Source of the DNA: Protopterus annectens
Lineage: Eukaryota; Chordata; Ceratodontiformes; Protopteridae
Reading direction: 5' to 3'
Assembly: GCF_019279795.1 (NCBI RefSeq)
Contig: NC_056750.1
Coordinates: 825,741,854 to 825,805,853 of the forward strand
Length of the DNA stretch: 64,000 nucleotides
Positions 53,266-64,000 of this stretch are shown piece after piece. Position 1 is the stretch's first letter, and every line of letters starts with the position of its first letter. The notes beneath the pieces were generated by a model. The model was not told the origin of the DNA. It saw only the letters and a program-made list of their open reading frames with translations, and searched no databases. A program made the translations under genes and the position numbers.

Positions 53266-53904
53266 ACAAGGTTTTAATTTTAATAGAAGTTTTTTTATGG
53301 TATGAGAAGGAATAAGCTTGAGGGTAAAAGGAGGGAGATGAGTATCATTGGAGGTTGCAGGGGCAGATTGAAATGCAACTTGAATACTTATAAGAACAAG
53401 TAGCAAAAGCAAAATAAAGTAGGAAAAGACACTGTATAAATACAGTAAAAGCAGCTGAATAGAATGTAACATTTGTATTTATTTATTTATTTATTTATTT
53501 TTGACAAGTAGAAAGAAAGGAAACAGAAGATAATTCAAGATTAAGAAGTTCAGGGTGTGGGTCTTCCCAACTGATCTCACTGTCATCAGGAGAATAAGGT
53601 GATGCGATTGGACTGGGAGAAGTGTCCAATATCATATTTGTAGTAAGAGGCGGGCAGGCAAAACCCATCAAGTTATAAGAACACCACGACACTAGGGTGG
53701 GTGGGAGAGAACAATAAAACAGAGTCAGCCAGAGATTACAACAGAAGTAAATATTCAGTTCACTAAGCCAGAGAAATGTTTAGTTACACACAAACTTTGC
53801 AGAACTTAGCCCAGAATTACTAAATATCACTAAAACAGCTACAACAAGTGCAAAAAAATACTTATATCAGCTTAATATATCCAGATGGTTACAGAAGCAA
53901 TCCA
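53266..53904. other. L2 edge, (TTTA)n tract and unassigned spacer
   Basis: 53266-53400 may still belong to L2-c. A (TATT)n tract at 53474-53500 resembles the L2 3' tail in reverse. 53505-53900 is unassigned. Confidence 0.4.
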
Positions 53905-55570
53905 ACTCCAAGGGATTTCTGGATAAATAAGTTAAAGAGCAGTGGTCCTAGGATGGAGCCTTGTGGGACTCCAACGGATATAGGAATGAAAGAGGAGAAA
54001 TCAACTTGTCATGTGCCTGCTTGGGACCTGTTAGTGAGGTAAATAAGAAAGCAGTTAAATGAGGAGGGTGATGGCCTGTAGGGAGAGTGTTTAGTTAGGA
54101 GAATGTGATTGTTAAATGCCATGCATAGATCCAGAAATAGGGTTGGGATTGGAAGACCTGAATTTCTGTTGTGATTCCTTGTATCGCTGAACCTTAGAGG
54201 GACAGTGGTGGTATTGTGATTGGGTCTGAAACCAGGGAAAGAGGAGGTTATGAGAAGCAATAAATGTAAGTTAAGAGTAAAAATATCTTTCCAAGATTTT
54301 GGATAAGGGTGTGAGCATGGCAGCTGGTCTGTAGCTCGATTGTTGAACCATCTTTATGGAGTTATATTATATAGGATTGTTTCCACAAGGTGGGGACACA
54401 TTTTTCTTAGAGCAGTTTCTTAGAATCAGGACAGGAGCAAGACAGAGGTATTCAGATGGAAGTTGGCCAGAGGTTTGTGGTTATTACCTTAAGGGCATCT
54501 AGGTGATTTTTAATTGCGGATGTCAGTACTGGAGTCAGTGTAAATATCTGTTATGGCTTTGTTTATTGGAGTGGGATGACTGAATTTGTAGTACTTTTGT
54601 TTTGTAGGAGGGAGGTTACGGCATTTATAAAATGTGAGTTAAACTGAGAAGCAATGCTTTGGGAGTTATTGGTTGGACATGGGCTGGGTTGGTATGATTT
54701 TCCAGGCTTGAGCAATGTATTTATGGATTTCCAGAAGTTTTTTGGACTGTTTAATGATGAATTTTGGGTGTTGCTGTAATAATTTTTTGTGCTGTTTTAT
54801 GCATTGTTTGCTATGGTTCCTTAACTGCCAATAGTGCTGCAGGGATGTTTGCAATTTGGTTTGTAGCCATGGCTTCCAGGCTTTATTTGCATGACTTGCT
54901 TTGTTTTTTTTTAGTTAACCATGAGTTTGGTGTGTTAACTCTTTTGGTTCTTAATTGTTCTTGCTCTGTCAGGATATTTAGAAATATTGTATTTCATGTA
55001 CTTAGTGCTTCATTAAAGGAAAGAGTTTAAAGTGGAACAGGCCCCCCTGTTTGGGGTGGATGTTAGAATCCAGTCTAGGATGGATTATTTGCATGTGGAA
55101 TTGTTAATTCTGTTTGGAGTCTTGCTCAGTTGAGGAAAGCCATATAGCTGAATTCAAATTTTGGGTTTTTTCTGGGGATGGTTTCCAGTCTTATGCTGAC
55201 CAAGATTCAGAAGAGGATCTCTTCCAGGATGAGAATGTTGATACCAGTTGGTTTGTGTAGACCTATAATAGCTAAAGATTTGAGAGTATTTAATCTGAGG
55301 AGTGAGATGAGAAGTTCAGCATTGTTGAAGGTCTATATAGTATCCCAGTAAGTGAAGAGATCTAAAATATTTCTGTAGAAAATAGCAACTCCACCTGATT
55401 TTGTGTTGGTTTTATCTAGTCTGTCTTTATTATAACCTGGTGGGAGTATTTCTGTATCCTTGGTAATGGGAGATTGTACCACTTCAGAAAGAACACGATA
55501 CACATCATAACCAGACTGTAGCTCCTGTACACTGGAGGCTTCAGAACAGATAATCACTGTGGCTTATCCA
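53905..55570 (-). mobile_element. L2-like LINE fragment (L2-d)
   Basis: Minus strand: endonuclease start (55557-55333, with I-L-P-P-G-Y-N-K-D-R-L-D and G-G-V-A-I-F-Y-R), decayed linker (55300-54300), RT with F-R-P-N-H-N-T-T-T and L-F-L-D-L-C-M-A-F-N (54240-54110), and G-V-P-Q-G-S-I-L-G-P near 53960. It ends before the Y-A-D-D block. Many breaks, so older than L2-b. Confidence 0.75.
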
Positions 55571-58039
55571 GCTAGTTTTATATGTTTTGAATTACCCCGT
55601 CATGCTTGAGTTCATCGTTTACATTCGAGGTGCTCTCATTATCACATTGGCACTCATCTGGTCATTTCCATGTAATGAATATCGTGCCGTTTCTCAGGTA
55701 GCAGAATCTTGCTACTTGTCTCTGAATGACCTCTTCCTGTCCTTCAGTATTCATTATGTGCAACCACTTGCAACCCTTCTTTTTGTGGAAATTTTACTCA
55801 CAGAGCTGCCACCTTAATAAGTATGAGGTTTACTGCTCACCTGTGTGCCTTCCATTAATTCTTATTTAATTTACTCTCAGCAGGCCATCACCTAACAGTG
55901 GCTCTGCCTGCACCTGTTTGGTCTGTTCTGTCTGTGTGGTGGTACATGGGCATTCCTGGGCTACAGCCTATCCGTTCCAGTCTGGATAACCATATTGGTC
56001 CATCCATTCCATAGCCATGAGAATCTGGCAGTAAGCAGTGGGCCAGCTTGATGGCCCTGTGGAATGACCTGCACATCCCCTAATGCCCTGATGACATGCC
56101 CCCTCACTTTTGGTGGCTCCTTAGTCTCTGTTGTGTGATGACTGCTACAAGGGCATGTCACTACTTGCATAATCCCTCCCATCACTGTGGATGTGCACCA
56201 GGGCAGCATGTGCTTCACAGGTGCAAACCCAGTACCTCTAGGTACCACCCAACTGATGAGCTGCAGCCAACTCTCCTCCAAGGGCAGAGGTTCCCTGCCA
56301 ACACCATCTGGCAGTCGATCCACTAATTGAACTGTGGTCACCTGGACTGACATGTGATCATTTTTTCTTTGTCATGCTTTTGCTCACACTGTCTGCTGAT
56401 CAACAGTACCCTATTAACCAATCAGTCCATTCATTCCATGTCATTGGGGTGGGGGTCATCTAGGAGAGGACATCATTAAGGTAGCCACCAGGAGTGGTTT
56501 GGGTTTTTTGCCGTTTACGTCCTACTTCACTATATGTGCCCAGCAGCAACACTCCATGAGATATGAGATGCAGATGTGTAATGAGTGTCATCATTGTTCC
56601 CCTTCACTTCTGCTAGAAGATTAAATCAGCAGGACACCCTGCCAGCAACAGAAGACACAGTGTGGCAATTTCCATGGTCCCCATGACAAAATCCTTCATC
56701 TTCCTTCTTAGGGGTTTGACATCTTATCATGTTAAGCACTTAGCTGGGCTTCCCTTTTTTATTTCTCTCTCTCCTTCAGTCATTCATATCCTTTTCTGGT
56801 TCTGCTAATATGAAGTTCTAAAATTTCCATATCCCATTTCTTTTTCATTATTTAGCTTCCCGCCTGTTGCTTTATCCCATCATCATAGTCTCAGTTCTTC
56901 CTCATCCCTTCCATTCTCATCTATTACCTGCTTTATTACTTCCCCTTTTATGTTGCTGACTATCCTTCCCCCGCAATTTGTGTTTATTTAGTCTCTAGCC
57001 CCTCCTCCTTCCTTCATTTCCATTTTCCCAGTCTTTATTTTTATCACCTCATATTTCCACTTGTCCTCTCCAGGCTGCTTTGGCTTACCTTCTTCTCCGT
57101 CTCAGACTTAAACTTCCTCTCTGTTTGTCTTTTCCCTATTCTACCCACTGCTTGCCCTCTACATGGTACATACTGTACTGTCTTAACATTAAGTTTAACA
57201 CATTTATGCTGTCAACACTTGTACACAGCTCACTTAACAATATCAATTCTGCGCTTAAGATTCTGCCATTTAAGTCATGTCATTTTGTAGCTGATAATGT
57301 CTGTATTTCCTTCATCACATCCCTTGATCAAATTCCTTTTTTACATAGAAGAGTCTCTCTCATCTTTCCACTGTCTATACACATTTTAGAGTTTCGTTAT
57401 CACTTCCAGTTATCTCCTCCTTTCTTCTAGTCCCCAATATGTTATCCAATCATCTTAAAACACTCTTTTTCTTTAAATCAGCAACACTTTACTAGAAAAT
57501 AATGCAGTATGCAGTCATTTTCTTCTCTGCAGGAGATCTCATCTGCCACAAATAATTTATAATAAATCACCATAAAGCCCTTCACAATGTAAGGATATAT
57601 GTCTGTCATAATCTCTAAATGTCATCTTGAGCTTTCAAAACCATCCTTTCATTTCTAGAATATACTTTGCCCAAATTGAAGCTTTTTCTTTCCAGCCTTT
57701 TTCTCTGTATCTCCCATTTTAATTTTTCTTGTTTTTTTCTTTCCCCGCTTCTGCCTCCCTATCCATATATTCTACATCTTTTATATTTAATTTGCTACTC
57801 CTTTTTTGTGATTACAGAGCTTTCTATCTTATTTTTCCCCTATATAATCTGCAGTAGTGTAGCTAGAGCAGGGTGAGAGGGTCAACTGCCCCAGGGGCAA
57901 AAGCTGATATTGCATTTGCTGTTGAACCTGGGAGCTGTAGTGGTCTGTGTCTAATTTTAACTGTAGCAACTGCTAGCTACATTGTAGCAAGCAGTTTGCT
58001 GTAACTTAAAAGTAAAACAAAATAAATCTCATTTCTGCT
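55571..58039. other. Unassigned, possibly unique DNA
   Basis: No element signature recognised. 56700-57850 is pyrimidine-rich on the plus strand and yields only low-complexity frames. I looked for splice-flanked exons with recognisable protein families and found none. Confidence 0.4.
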
Positions 58040-58064
58040 TCCCTCATCTTCATATGTTCTTCAA

Positions 58065-58240
58065 CTTGATCACTGACTGCTGCAGTAGCTTTAGCTATTT
58101 TGGTTATATCCTGACAAGGCTTCAAGGCATCTTCCAAGCACCCAAACTATCAAGCAGTTTGAGCTAAAGTGACTATAAGACAAGTTTGGGCAAGAAGCCC
58201 TTCAGAGCTTTACTGCTGCTGAAGAGTACTCTCCTCTAAA
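58065..58240 (+). repeat. DIRS-2 left inverted repeat
   Basis: Matches the reverse complement of about 63290-63480: 'tgatcactg..ctgctgcagtag', 'ggttatatcctg', 'cttccaa', 'caagtttgg' and 'aagcccttcag' occur in the same order, with scattered differences. Confidence 0.75.
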
Positions 58241-59086
58241 GCTTTTGAGGATTGACAGTCACTTGTGCTTTCCTTAATTGAACAGATAACTTCCCTTTGG
58301 GAAAAAAAAAATATTTTCTTATTTTTACTGATGAACATACTTTTAAACAGAACAGTCATTGTTTCTGTCAGTTTAAAAGTAGTGTTATCTAGCTGATAAA
58401 CTATTTTCTGTGGAGAAATTGTTTTAATTTAAGGCAGTAGTACTACCGTAGTGTTTGAAAGTGCTTTTTACGGTGCCTTTTTTGTCAAAAAGGTAACTTT
58501 TGTGTGGACTGGTAGTTTTTCTGGCATTCTTGCTTGTTTTCCCCAGGGTAGAGGCACCATGTCAGCTTGACCATTGAATAGATTGTCACTCCTACAGTCT
58601 GTCCAGACACAAAAAGAAACAGTTAAGCAAACAGCTTTTACCACCACATAGCAGGCTAGCAGTTTGCCTCAGCTGCAGGTGGGTGACTCTGCTGTGACCA
58701 TTTGTTGTACGTCAGCCACTCATCTTTTACCCATGATCCCTCTGGTGTAGCACCTACAGTCACTGTAGACTGGAGGGATTAGACAGGTCCTCTGTAACTG
58801 TTGGTGTCCCCTCAATGGGCAAGGGAGAATGACTCTTGTTCATCATGGGAGAGGGAACAGAGAAGATTTCTCTGTTGTGTCAGAATGATGTGCCTATCCC
58901 TTGAGAAGCAGCAGTTGCCATTAGTAACACAGCTGGCCCCATTTTTATTGTCAAAAAGAAACAGAAAACAAGCATGTATCTACTATTTTCTTTAGATAGG
59001 ACTAGGAGTAGTTTATTGAGACTGGCTTAGGATTCGATTCAGGCTATTAATCCTTCTTGTATAGTAGTTTCAGATAAATAAAAGGG

Positions 59087-60110
59087 ATGCCTCCTTTTAC
59101 TGAAGAGATTCAAGATTCTGAATGTGAACAGGAAGATGCAGGGACGGATTCAGGGTTTTGTCCTCAGTTTTCTGATTCAGACTCAGAGGAGAGCTCTCTT
59201 TTTGATTCTGTCTGTGGGGGTTTCTTTTCCTCTGGGACTATTGCTAGAATGTCCCATTGTTTTCAGTGGGAGAACATTGAAGTGTCTCAGTCCCTCACAA
59301 AATTCTATGAGTTGTTCCAGAAGGATGTTCCAGAACATATACCCATTCCTCCTTTTCTGTTTGTTTTACAGGATGTGTGGCTTACTGCCTGAAAATTTCC
59401 TTATAGTCAGCCAAGTGTCTGTAGGCAGATAGAATGTATAAAGCTCCACAGTCTTTTAAGTTTTTTTATACACTATTCCCAAATCTGACCCAGCAGCTGC
59501 TATACCTGATTCCTCTGCTGCTAAGCACTTAGTTAATTCCAGTCCTACTCTTTCTAGTGACAACGGGAAAATTATTGATAGTTATGGGGAAAAGGTGTAT
59601 ATTTCCGCAACTTTGAATTTCAAAATTTTAAATTGTCAGGCTCATATGTTAAAGGTTATTATGACATATTGTCAGAAGTATGAGGAATGTTTTATCTACG
59701 TTTTTTTCTTGTGAAGAAAAATTTGCTTTAAATAACTTAGTTTCTTCTATTGGACAGGTCACTTCTTATTATTGGCAGTGTACGTCTGACTGCTGATACT
59801 TCTTCCAGGGCCATGGACACTGCTATGTTTTTACAGAGGTTTGCTTGGCTGCATTCTCAGAACATTCCAAATTATGTTAAACATGAGATTTTAAATTCTC
59901 TCTTGGATAGAGATTAAGCATTTGGTCCCTCTGCTGCAAAAGTGATAAAAATGTGAAGTAAGGAACAAGCTGATCCAGAAAATCTATAAGATTTTTCATC
60001 CCTCCTTTTCCAAATTGTTCAAGGGATTTTTTTTCTCCTCAACCAATTTCACAAAAATCAGAATAAACAGGGTCAACAGAATTCAGGCAAACAGGCATTT
60101 AAGAAGACGT
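59087..60110 (+). pseudogene. DIRS-2 gag remnant
   Basis: ORF 59087-59392 carries an acidic Ser-rich N-terminal segment (S-D-S-D-S-E-E-S-S) and W-E-N-I-E-V-S-Q-S-L. Further pieces with Y-G-E-K-V-Y-I-S-A-T-L (59585) parallel the DIRS-1 gag block W-G-K-K-V-Y-T-S-S-T-L. The frame breaks after 59392. Same family as the reversed remnant at 1-960. Confidence 0.75.
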
Positions 60111-60265
60111 GACAAGGAGTTTCCAAAATGAAGTTTCTAACCTCCTAAACCAAGAACAGTCCAGCAAATCTGAAAAACTGTTCAAGAGACCTTCTGACCC
60201 CCTCCCAGCCTGGCCCTTTCTCTGCCAGAAAGTCTGAATCCTTATTTTTTTGTTTTGGCAACAGA

Positions 60266-61402
60266 TTGTTTCAGACAAAAGGAGTGCAGTCTGAAAATCA
60301 TTCATTAGGGTTACAGATGACAGCAAGAGGAAATTCTTCTTTCCATGAATTCATTCCTCATCCTGTAGGCCAGACTGTTTTGTTTCCATCTGTTCTTCAT
60401 CACATGCTGCCTCAAGAAGTGATAGAACCAGTTCCTCCTTCTCAAGTGGAGAAGGGGTTTTATTCAAAAATGTCCCTAGTCCCAAAGAAAAAAAACGCTT
60501 GGAGACCAGTTCTGGATCTTTCTTTCCTAAACCTGTTCATGTTAGTGCCTAAATTGATAATGATGTCACTTCACAACCTGTTGCCTCCACTTCCTCTTTC
60601 AAGTTTCCTGGTAACACTAGACTTAAAAGATTCTTATCATCCCATTCCTATCCATCTGGGCTTCAGGCATTTCTTAAGCTTTTGTGTGTCTGGATCACAT
60701 TATCAGCTCTCTGCCTTACCCTTTGAACTACCCACTGCACCAAGAGTGTTCACAAAGTGTCCAGCTCCAGTTATAGCTTATTACAGGCTACAGGATATCC
60801 ACATTTTTCGGTATTTAGATGACTTGCTTATGTTTGCAGTTTCTTTTTCACAATGTCAGGAATCTCTCTCTTGGGTTAGAGAGCTCTTGCTCAAGCTGGG
60901 ATTACAAAACAACATTCAAAAGTCTTTCTTGACTCCCTCATATAGGATTGTGTTCCTGGGATGCCAACTAGACACCTCAGTTCAAAGAGCTTTTCTTCCA
61001 CAGGAAAAAAAAAGATCTTTATTTAGATCTATTTCTAAGGTTTTCCACTCAGACTTCAGTCATTGTGAGGGAATATCTCAGGATTTTGGGTCTCATGGCA
61101 TCTATAACTCTCATGATACCTCTGGCAAGACTACTCACGAGAAAGATACGGTGATATCTGAAATGTCTTTGGTCCCAGCATCAACACCCTTTATCTTTTC
61201 ACATCCCAGCACTGGGGTTTATCAGAAGAGAAATCACTTGGTGGAGACAACAGATGACCTTAAAACAATGTCGGCCCTTCCCCCACTCTGCTCCAAAGCA
61301 GTCAGTCACCACAGATGCTTCATACTTTGCTGGGGGAGCAGTTTCAGGAGTGATAAAAATGCAGGGGGGTGTGAAACACTAAGCATAGATGCAAGTACAT
61401 AA
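60266..61402 (+). pseudogene. DIRS-2 reverse transcriptase
   Basis: A long open frame with L-V-P-K-K-K-N-A-W-R-P-V-L-D-L-S, V-T-L-D-L-K-D-S-Y-H-P-I-P (first Asp), L-S-A-L-P-F-E-L-P-T-A-P-R-V-F-T-K (Glu for the usual Gly) and F-R-Y-L-D-D-L-L-M (Asp pair). The C-terminal third past about 61020 reads poorly, suggesting shifts into RNase H. Confidence 0.85.
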
Positions 61403-61860
61403 ATATCAAGGAGATGTTTACATTGATCAAGGCACACAATTTTCTAAACCATCTTTAGTCCCTGTAACCTCTTCAAGTGGTTACAGACAATAACACAGTG
61501 ATGTGGTACACCAACAAGCAAGGGGGAAACCAGGCCATACTCCATTTGCAGACTAGCCACAATAGCATGAGATGCTTCAAAGCACAATCTCACTCTACAG
61601 GCATCCTACATACTGTCAGAGCAAAATTGTGTGGTAGACAAACTGAGCAAGACCATGGCAGACCCTCAAGAATGAAAACTAGATCGGGGGTCTTCCAAGA
61701 TTTCATCCATCTGTGGGGAGTTCCTCAAGCAGACCTGTTTGTCTCCTTTCTGAGCAATCGAATGGCAAAATTGTGTTGCAGAACTCAATGCAAGAAGGCC
61801 TGGAAGACGGATGGCTTTTCTTTTTATTTTTTTTCTTTGGACAGGAATGTTCCTGTGTGA
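61403..61860 (+). pseudogene. DIRS-2 RNase H and methyltransferase-like remnant
   Basis: V-T-D-N-N-T-V-M-W-Y-T-N-K-Q-G-G (61480) is the RNase H block that in DIRS-1 reads L-T-D-N-T-T-V-M-W-Y-I-N-K-Q-G. The later P-Q-A-D-L-F-V-S-F-L-S-N-R parallels D-I-D-L-F-A-S. Broken elsewhere. Confidence 0.75.
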
Positions 61861-62129
61861 CTTTCCAAACTTTCCACTAATATCCAGGGTACTTCTGAAG
61901 ATTCAGAAGGAATCTCCTAAGATCATTATGGTGACTTCTTTCTGACCCAGACAACCATGGTTCTCCTTTCTTTTGAAAATGGCCAGGGGCAATTACCACA
62001 AGCTTCCTCACAGAATAGATCTACTCACACAAGAGCAGGCATGTTTGATACCTCCCGACATCAATCATCTTTAAATGACTGCCTGGATAATAGGGTCTTA
62101 ATTCCTTTTAAGCACCTGTTTCTGAGGAC

Positions 62130-63010
62130 GTGCAACTAATGGAGGCAAGAAAGTTTGTTAATAGAAAATCATATATTAGCAAATGGAAAAGGTTTTCTAG
62201 TTGGTGCCAACAACATAATCAGCACCCATGCAGGGCTGGTTGTTCTCTGGTTTTACAATGTTTGTGTGAGTTGCTATCCTATGACCTTTCTTATTTCTCT
62301 ATTGAGGTTCATTTATCAGGCATTTTAGCATGTCTGCCCATGGATCCTCCTCTTTCAAGGCAGTTGCATGTCAAAAAGCTCTCGAAAGGGGTTTTGCATA
62401 AGAAGTCACCAAGTAGATCTGTGGCCTCTCCTTGGGACCTTAGTCTTGGTGTTGGAGAAGCTAATCTGGATGGCGTGAAGTTCTTAACATGGAAAACAAT
62501 TGAATTGATTGCTCTGACCTCTGCAAGAAGGGTATCCTAGTTGCAAGCTCTTATGGTGAGTCAACCCTGCTTTGTTTTCCACAAGGACAGGGTTTATTTG
62601 ACAACTAATCCTTTTACGACTAAGGTGATATCTGAGTTTACTTTAAGTCAAGCTGTCCATCTTCCCATTTTTTTCTGAACCTAAAAATGAGGGAGAAAGG
62701 ATACTTCATACCTTGGATGTCCACAGACAACTCAGGTATTATCTTTATGGAATTAAATCTTTCATATCATCGGATCAAATGCTCATTTCTTGTGAAGGCA
62801 CGAAAAAGGGACAACCTATGTTAAAACAGACTATTTCCAAATGGTTATCTAGGGATATTACCTTTTTGTTATACTCACCATGAAAAATCCATTCCATGCA
62901 GGATCAAGGCCCACTCTATAAGGACCTTAGAAGCTGCTACTGATCCTCTGAACATGCCTTTACAAAGCACTATAAGCTGGATTCCTTATGTAAGTGCAGA
63001 TCATGCTTTG
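62130..63010 (+). pseudogene. DIRS-2 tyrosine recombinase remnant
   Basis: ORF 62130-62540 has R-K-S-Y-I-S-K-W-K-R-F-S-S-W, L-C-E-L-L-S-Y-D-L-S and ends at T-S-A-R-R-V-S with the first catalytic Arg. Later sequence to about 63010 matches the DIRS-1 recombinase in pieces (L-D-V-H-R-Q-L-R-Y-Y-L near 62715). The His-x-x-Arg box region near 62910 is damaged. Confidence 0.75.
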
Positions 63011-63094
63011 CTAGGACCATTTCTAGGACCTCCTGGACCATTCTCCTTCTGTCTCCCAAATACAGTTAGCTATGGTAGTTGACTCATATAGCTA

Positions 63095-63180
63095 AGGCTA
63101 CTGCAGCAGCGATGAATATAAAGAGTGTTTCAGTTGTGTAGGTTGAATGTAGCATAACAGTAGATGTTCAAATGATCACT
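63095..63180 (+). repeat. DIRS-2 internal complementary region
   Basis: 63157-63190 ('cagtagatgttcaaatgatc' then 'actgcagcagta') is the reverse complement of the right end near 63465-63498. 63098-63115 corresponds to the left end near 58070-58090. Less exact than in DIRS-1. Confidence 0.65.
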
Positions 63181-63505
63181 GCAGCAGTAGCTGCTCCCTC
63201 CCTCCATCCCTCCTGCTTTTTATTGTGTTTTTTATGTCAGGGTGTGGGCATTTATTTTTTGTTATTCCTAGCCTTGGCCTTTCAGGGCTCAGCCTTCTTC
63301 TGTCTGCTGACAGAAAAGCACTGAAGGGCTTTGTGGCCAAACTTGTCTTTTAGTGAGCTCAGTTCAAGCTGTTTGACATTTTGGGCATGTTGAAGGTGCC
63401 CCGAAGCTTTGGAAGGTGGCCAGCTATAAAGTTCTTGGCAGGATATAACCCATGTAGCTAAGGTTACTGCAGCAGTGATCATTTGAACATCTACTGTAAT
63501 GTAAG

Positions 63506-64000
63506 TTTGCCTTATATAACTCTACTGTCACTCGTCCCCTTGTACATTGAAGACAAAGCAGGTGGGGTAGTTTATTTAAGATGCTTTGTTACACAGAAAC
63601 ACATCACAATGGCGAGCAGCATCATTAAATATAAACTAACTGACAGACAGACTTTACATACATACATGCTTACATCTCAATAGCTTACTACAAAAATGGC
63701 AGTCAAACTTGCATATGCTCAGTATTTATACATTTGTGCAAGCCCTTGGATAGCTTCTTAAAGAGACATACACTCATTGATCTACACCCCCCTCTTAAAA
63801 ACAGATTGCCCTTAATCATAATGACATTGCAGTTAGACATGCATCAATATAGACATTTAGAAACAAACACAATGTTCATGTCCAACTTGCCATGTATCTA
63901 TAACATGGTCTGGAGATGTGACCATATCTTGTAACATAACAATCAGGGCTAGGTTTAGGAATAGAGACAGTCTTCGGTGAACAACATGTATCAGGAACTT
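63506..64000. other. Unassigned right edge
   Basis: No coding or repeat signature recognised in the last 495 bases. Confidence 0.4.

Larger units (their letters stand above)
58040..63505 (+). mobile_element. Second DIRS-type element (DIRS-2), degraded
   Basis: Left inverted repeat at about 58065-58240, gag remnant (59087-60110), RT (60266-61000), RNase H (61450-61640), recombinase (62130-63000), internal complementary region (63095-63180) and right inverted repeat (about 63290-63490). The inverted repeats are clearly related but substituted in roughly one position in four or five by eye, and nearly every ORF is broken. It is therefore much older than DIRS-1 and belongs to a different family, the same one as the remnant at 1-960. 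Confidence 0.85.

Noticed and set aside
55571..58039. Host exons in the largest gap between elements
   Set aside because: Frames are pyrimidine-driven low complexity; no conserved domain or convincing splice-bounded segment was seen.

Overview
The window looks like a gene-free stretch of a large, repeat-rich vertebrate genome. Nothing is bacterial: there are no operons or ribosome-binding sites, the long ORFs are all retroelement proteins or low-complexity shadows, and I could not support any host exon, tRNA or rRNA. The element mix (DIRS-type tyrosine-recombinase retroelements, a Gmr1-like Ty3/gypsy element, CR1, L2, RTE-like and R4-like LINEs, Penelope-like pieces, and tRNA-derived SINEs with LINE tails) suggests an anamniote such as a lungfish, an amphibian or an early-branching fish. 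I cannot name the species.

Layout. 1-1.0 kb: reversed DIRS gag remnant. 1.2-1.8 kb: L2 3' end. 1.9-2.2 kb: SINE with a perfect 19-bp target duplication. 2.95-7.1 kb: nearly complete reversed L2 with a 77-bp x7 array inside its RT gene and a 2A-like motif ahead of its endonuclease. 7.4-10.95 kb: unclassified duplicated module with 168-bp monomers and other local repeats. 11.06-11.2 kb: SINE with a CR1 tail. 11.8-13.4 and 15.3-18.2 kb: two CR1 copies, with a 24-bp minisatellite between them. 18.74-24.20 kb: complete DIRS element with identical 153-bp inverted repeats and a textbook internal complementary region, but frameshifted ORFs. 24.3-27.1 kb: SINE, GT-rich VNTR, L2 piece and the 3' end of a CR1. 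29.1-34.9 kb: LTR-like block, an array of 16-bp dyads, then a Gmr1-like element whose integrase precedes its reverse transcriptase. 34.9-37.6 kb: CR1. 37.6-51.1 kb: a nested stack. 51.5-55.6 kb: Penelope GIY-YIG remnant and two reversed L2 fragments. 58.0-63.5 kb: a second, older DIRS element.

History. One reversed CR1 can be followed from 51.1 kb to 26.5 kb in three collinear pieces. An R4-like LINE interrupts it at 38148-46496 with a 5-bp target duplication, and removing that LINE restores the CR1 sequence. An RTE-like LINE sits inside the R4-like LINE. Inside the RTE-like LINE is a 431-bp insert with a perfect 12-bp target duplication that carries a hammerhead-ribozyme fold of the Penelope type. 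The other break in the CR1, at 27092/37586, holds a 10.5-kb block that ends exactly at the 3' terminus of another CR1, which is fused at its 5' end to the Gmr1 RT domain.

Recurring themes: tandem arrays inside LINE coding sequence (77 bp x7, about 90 bp x3, 68 bp x about 26), two LINE/SINE pairs that share 3' tails, and structured nucleic-acid signals (hammerhead folds, dyad array, triplicated primer-binding site). Motifs and joins were read by eye; identities and folds need computation.
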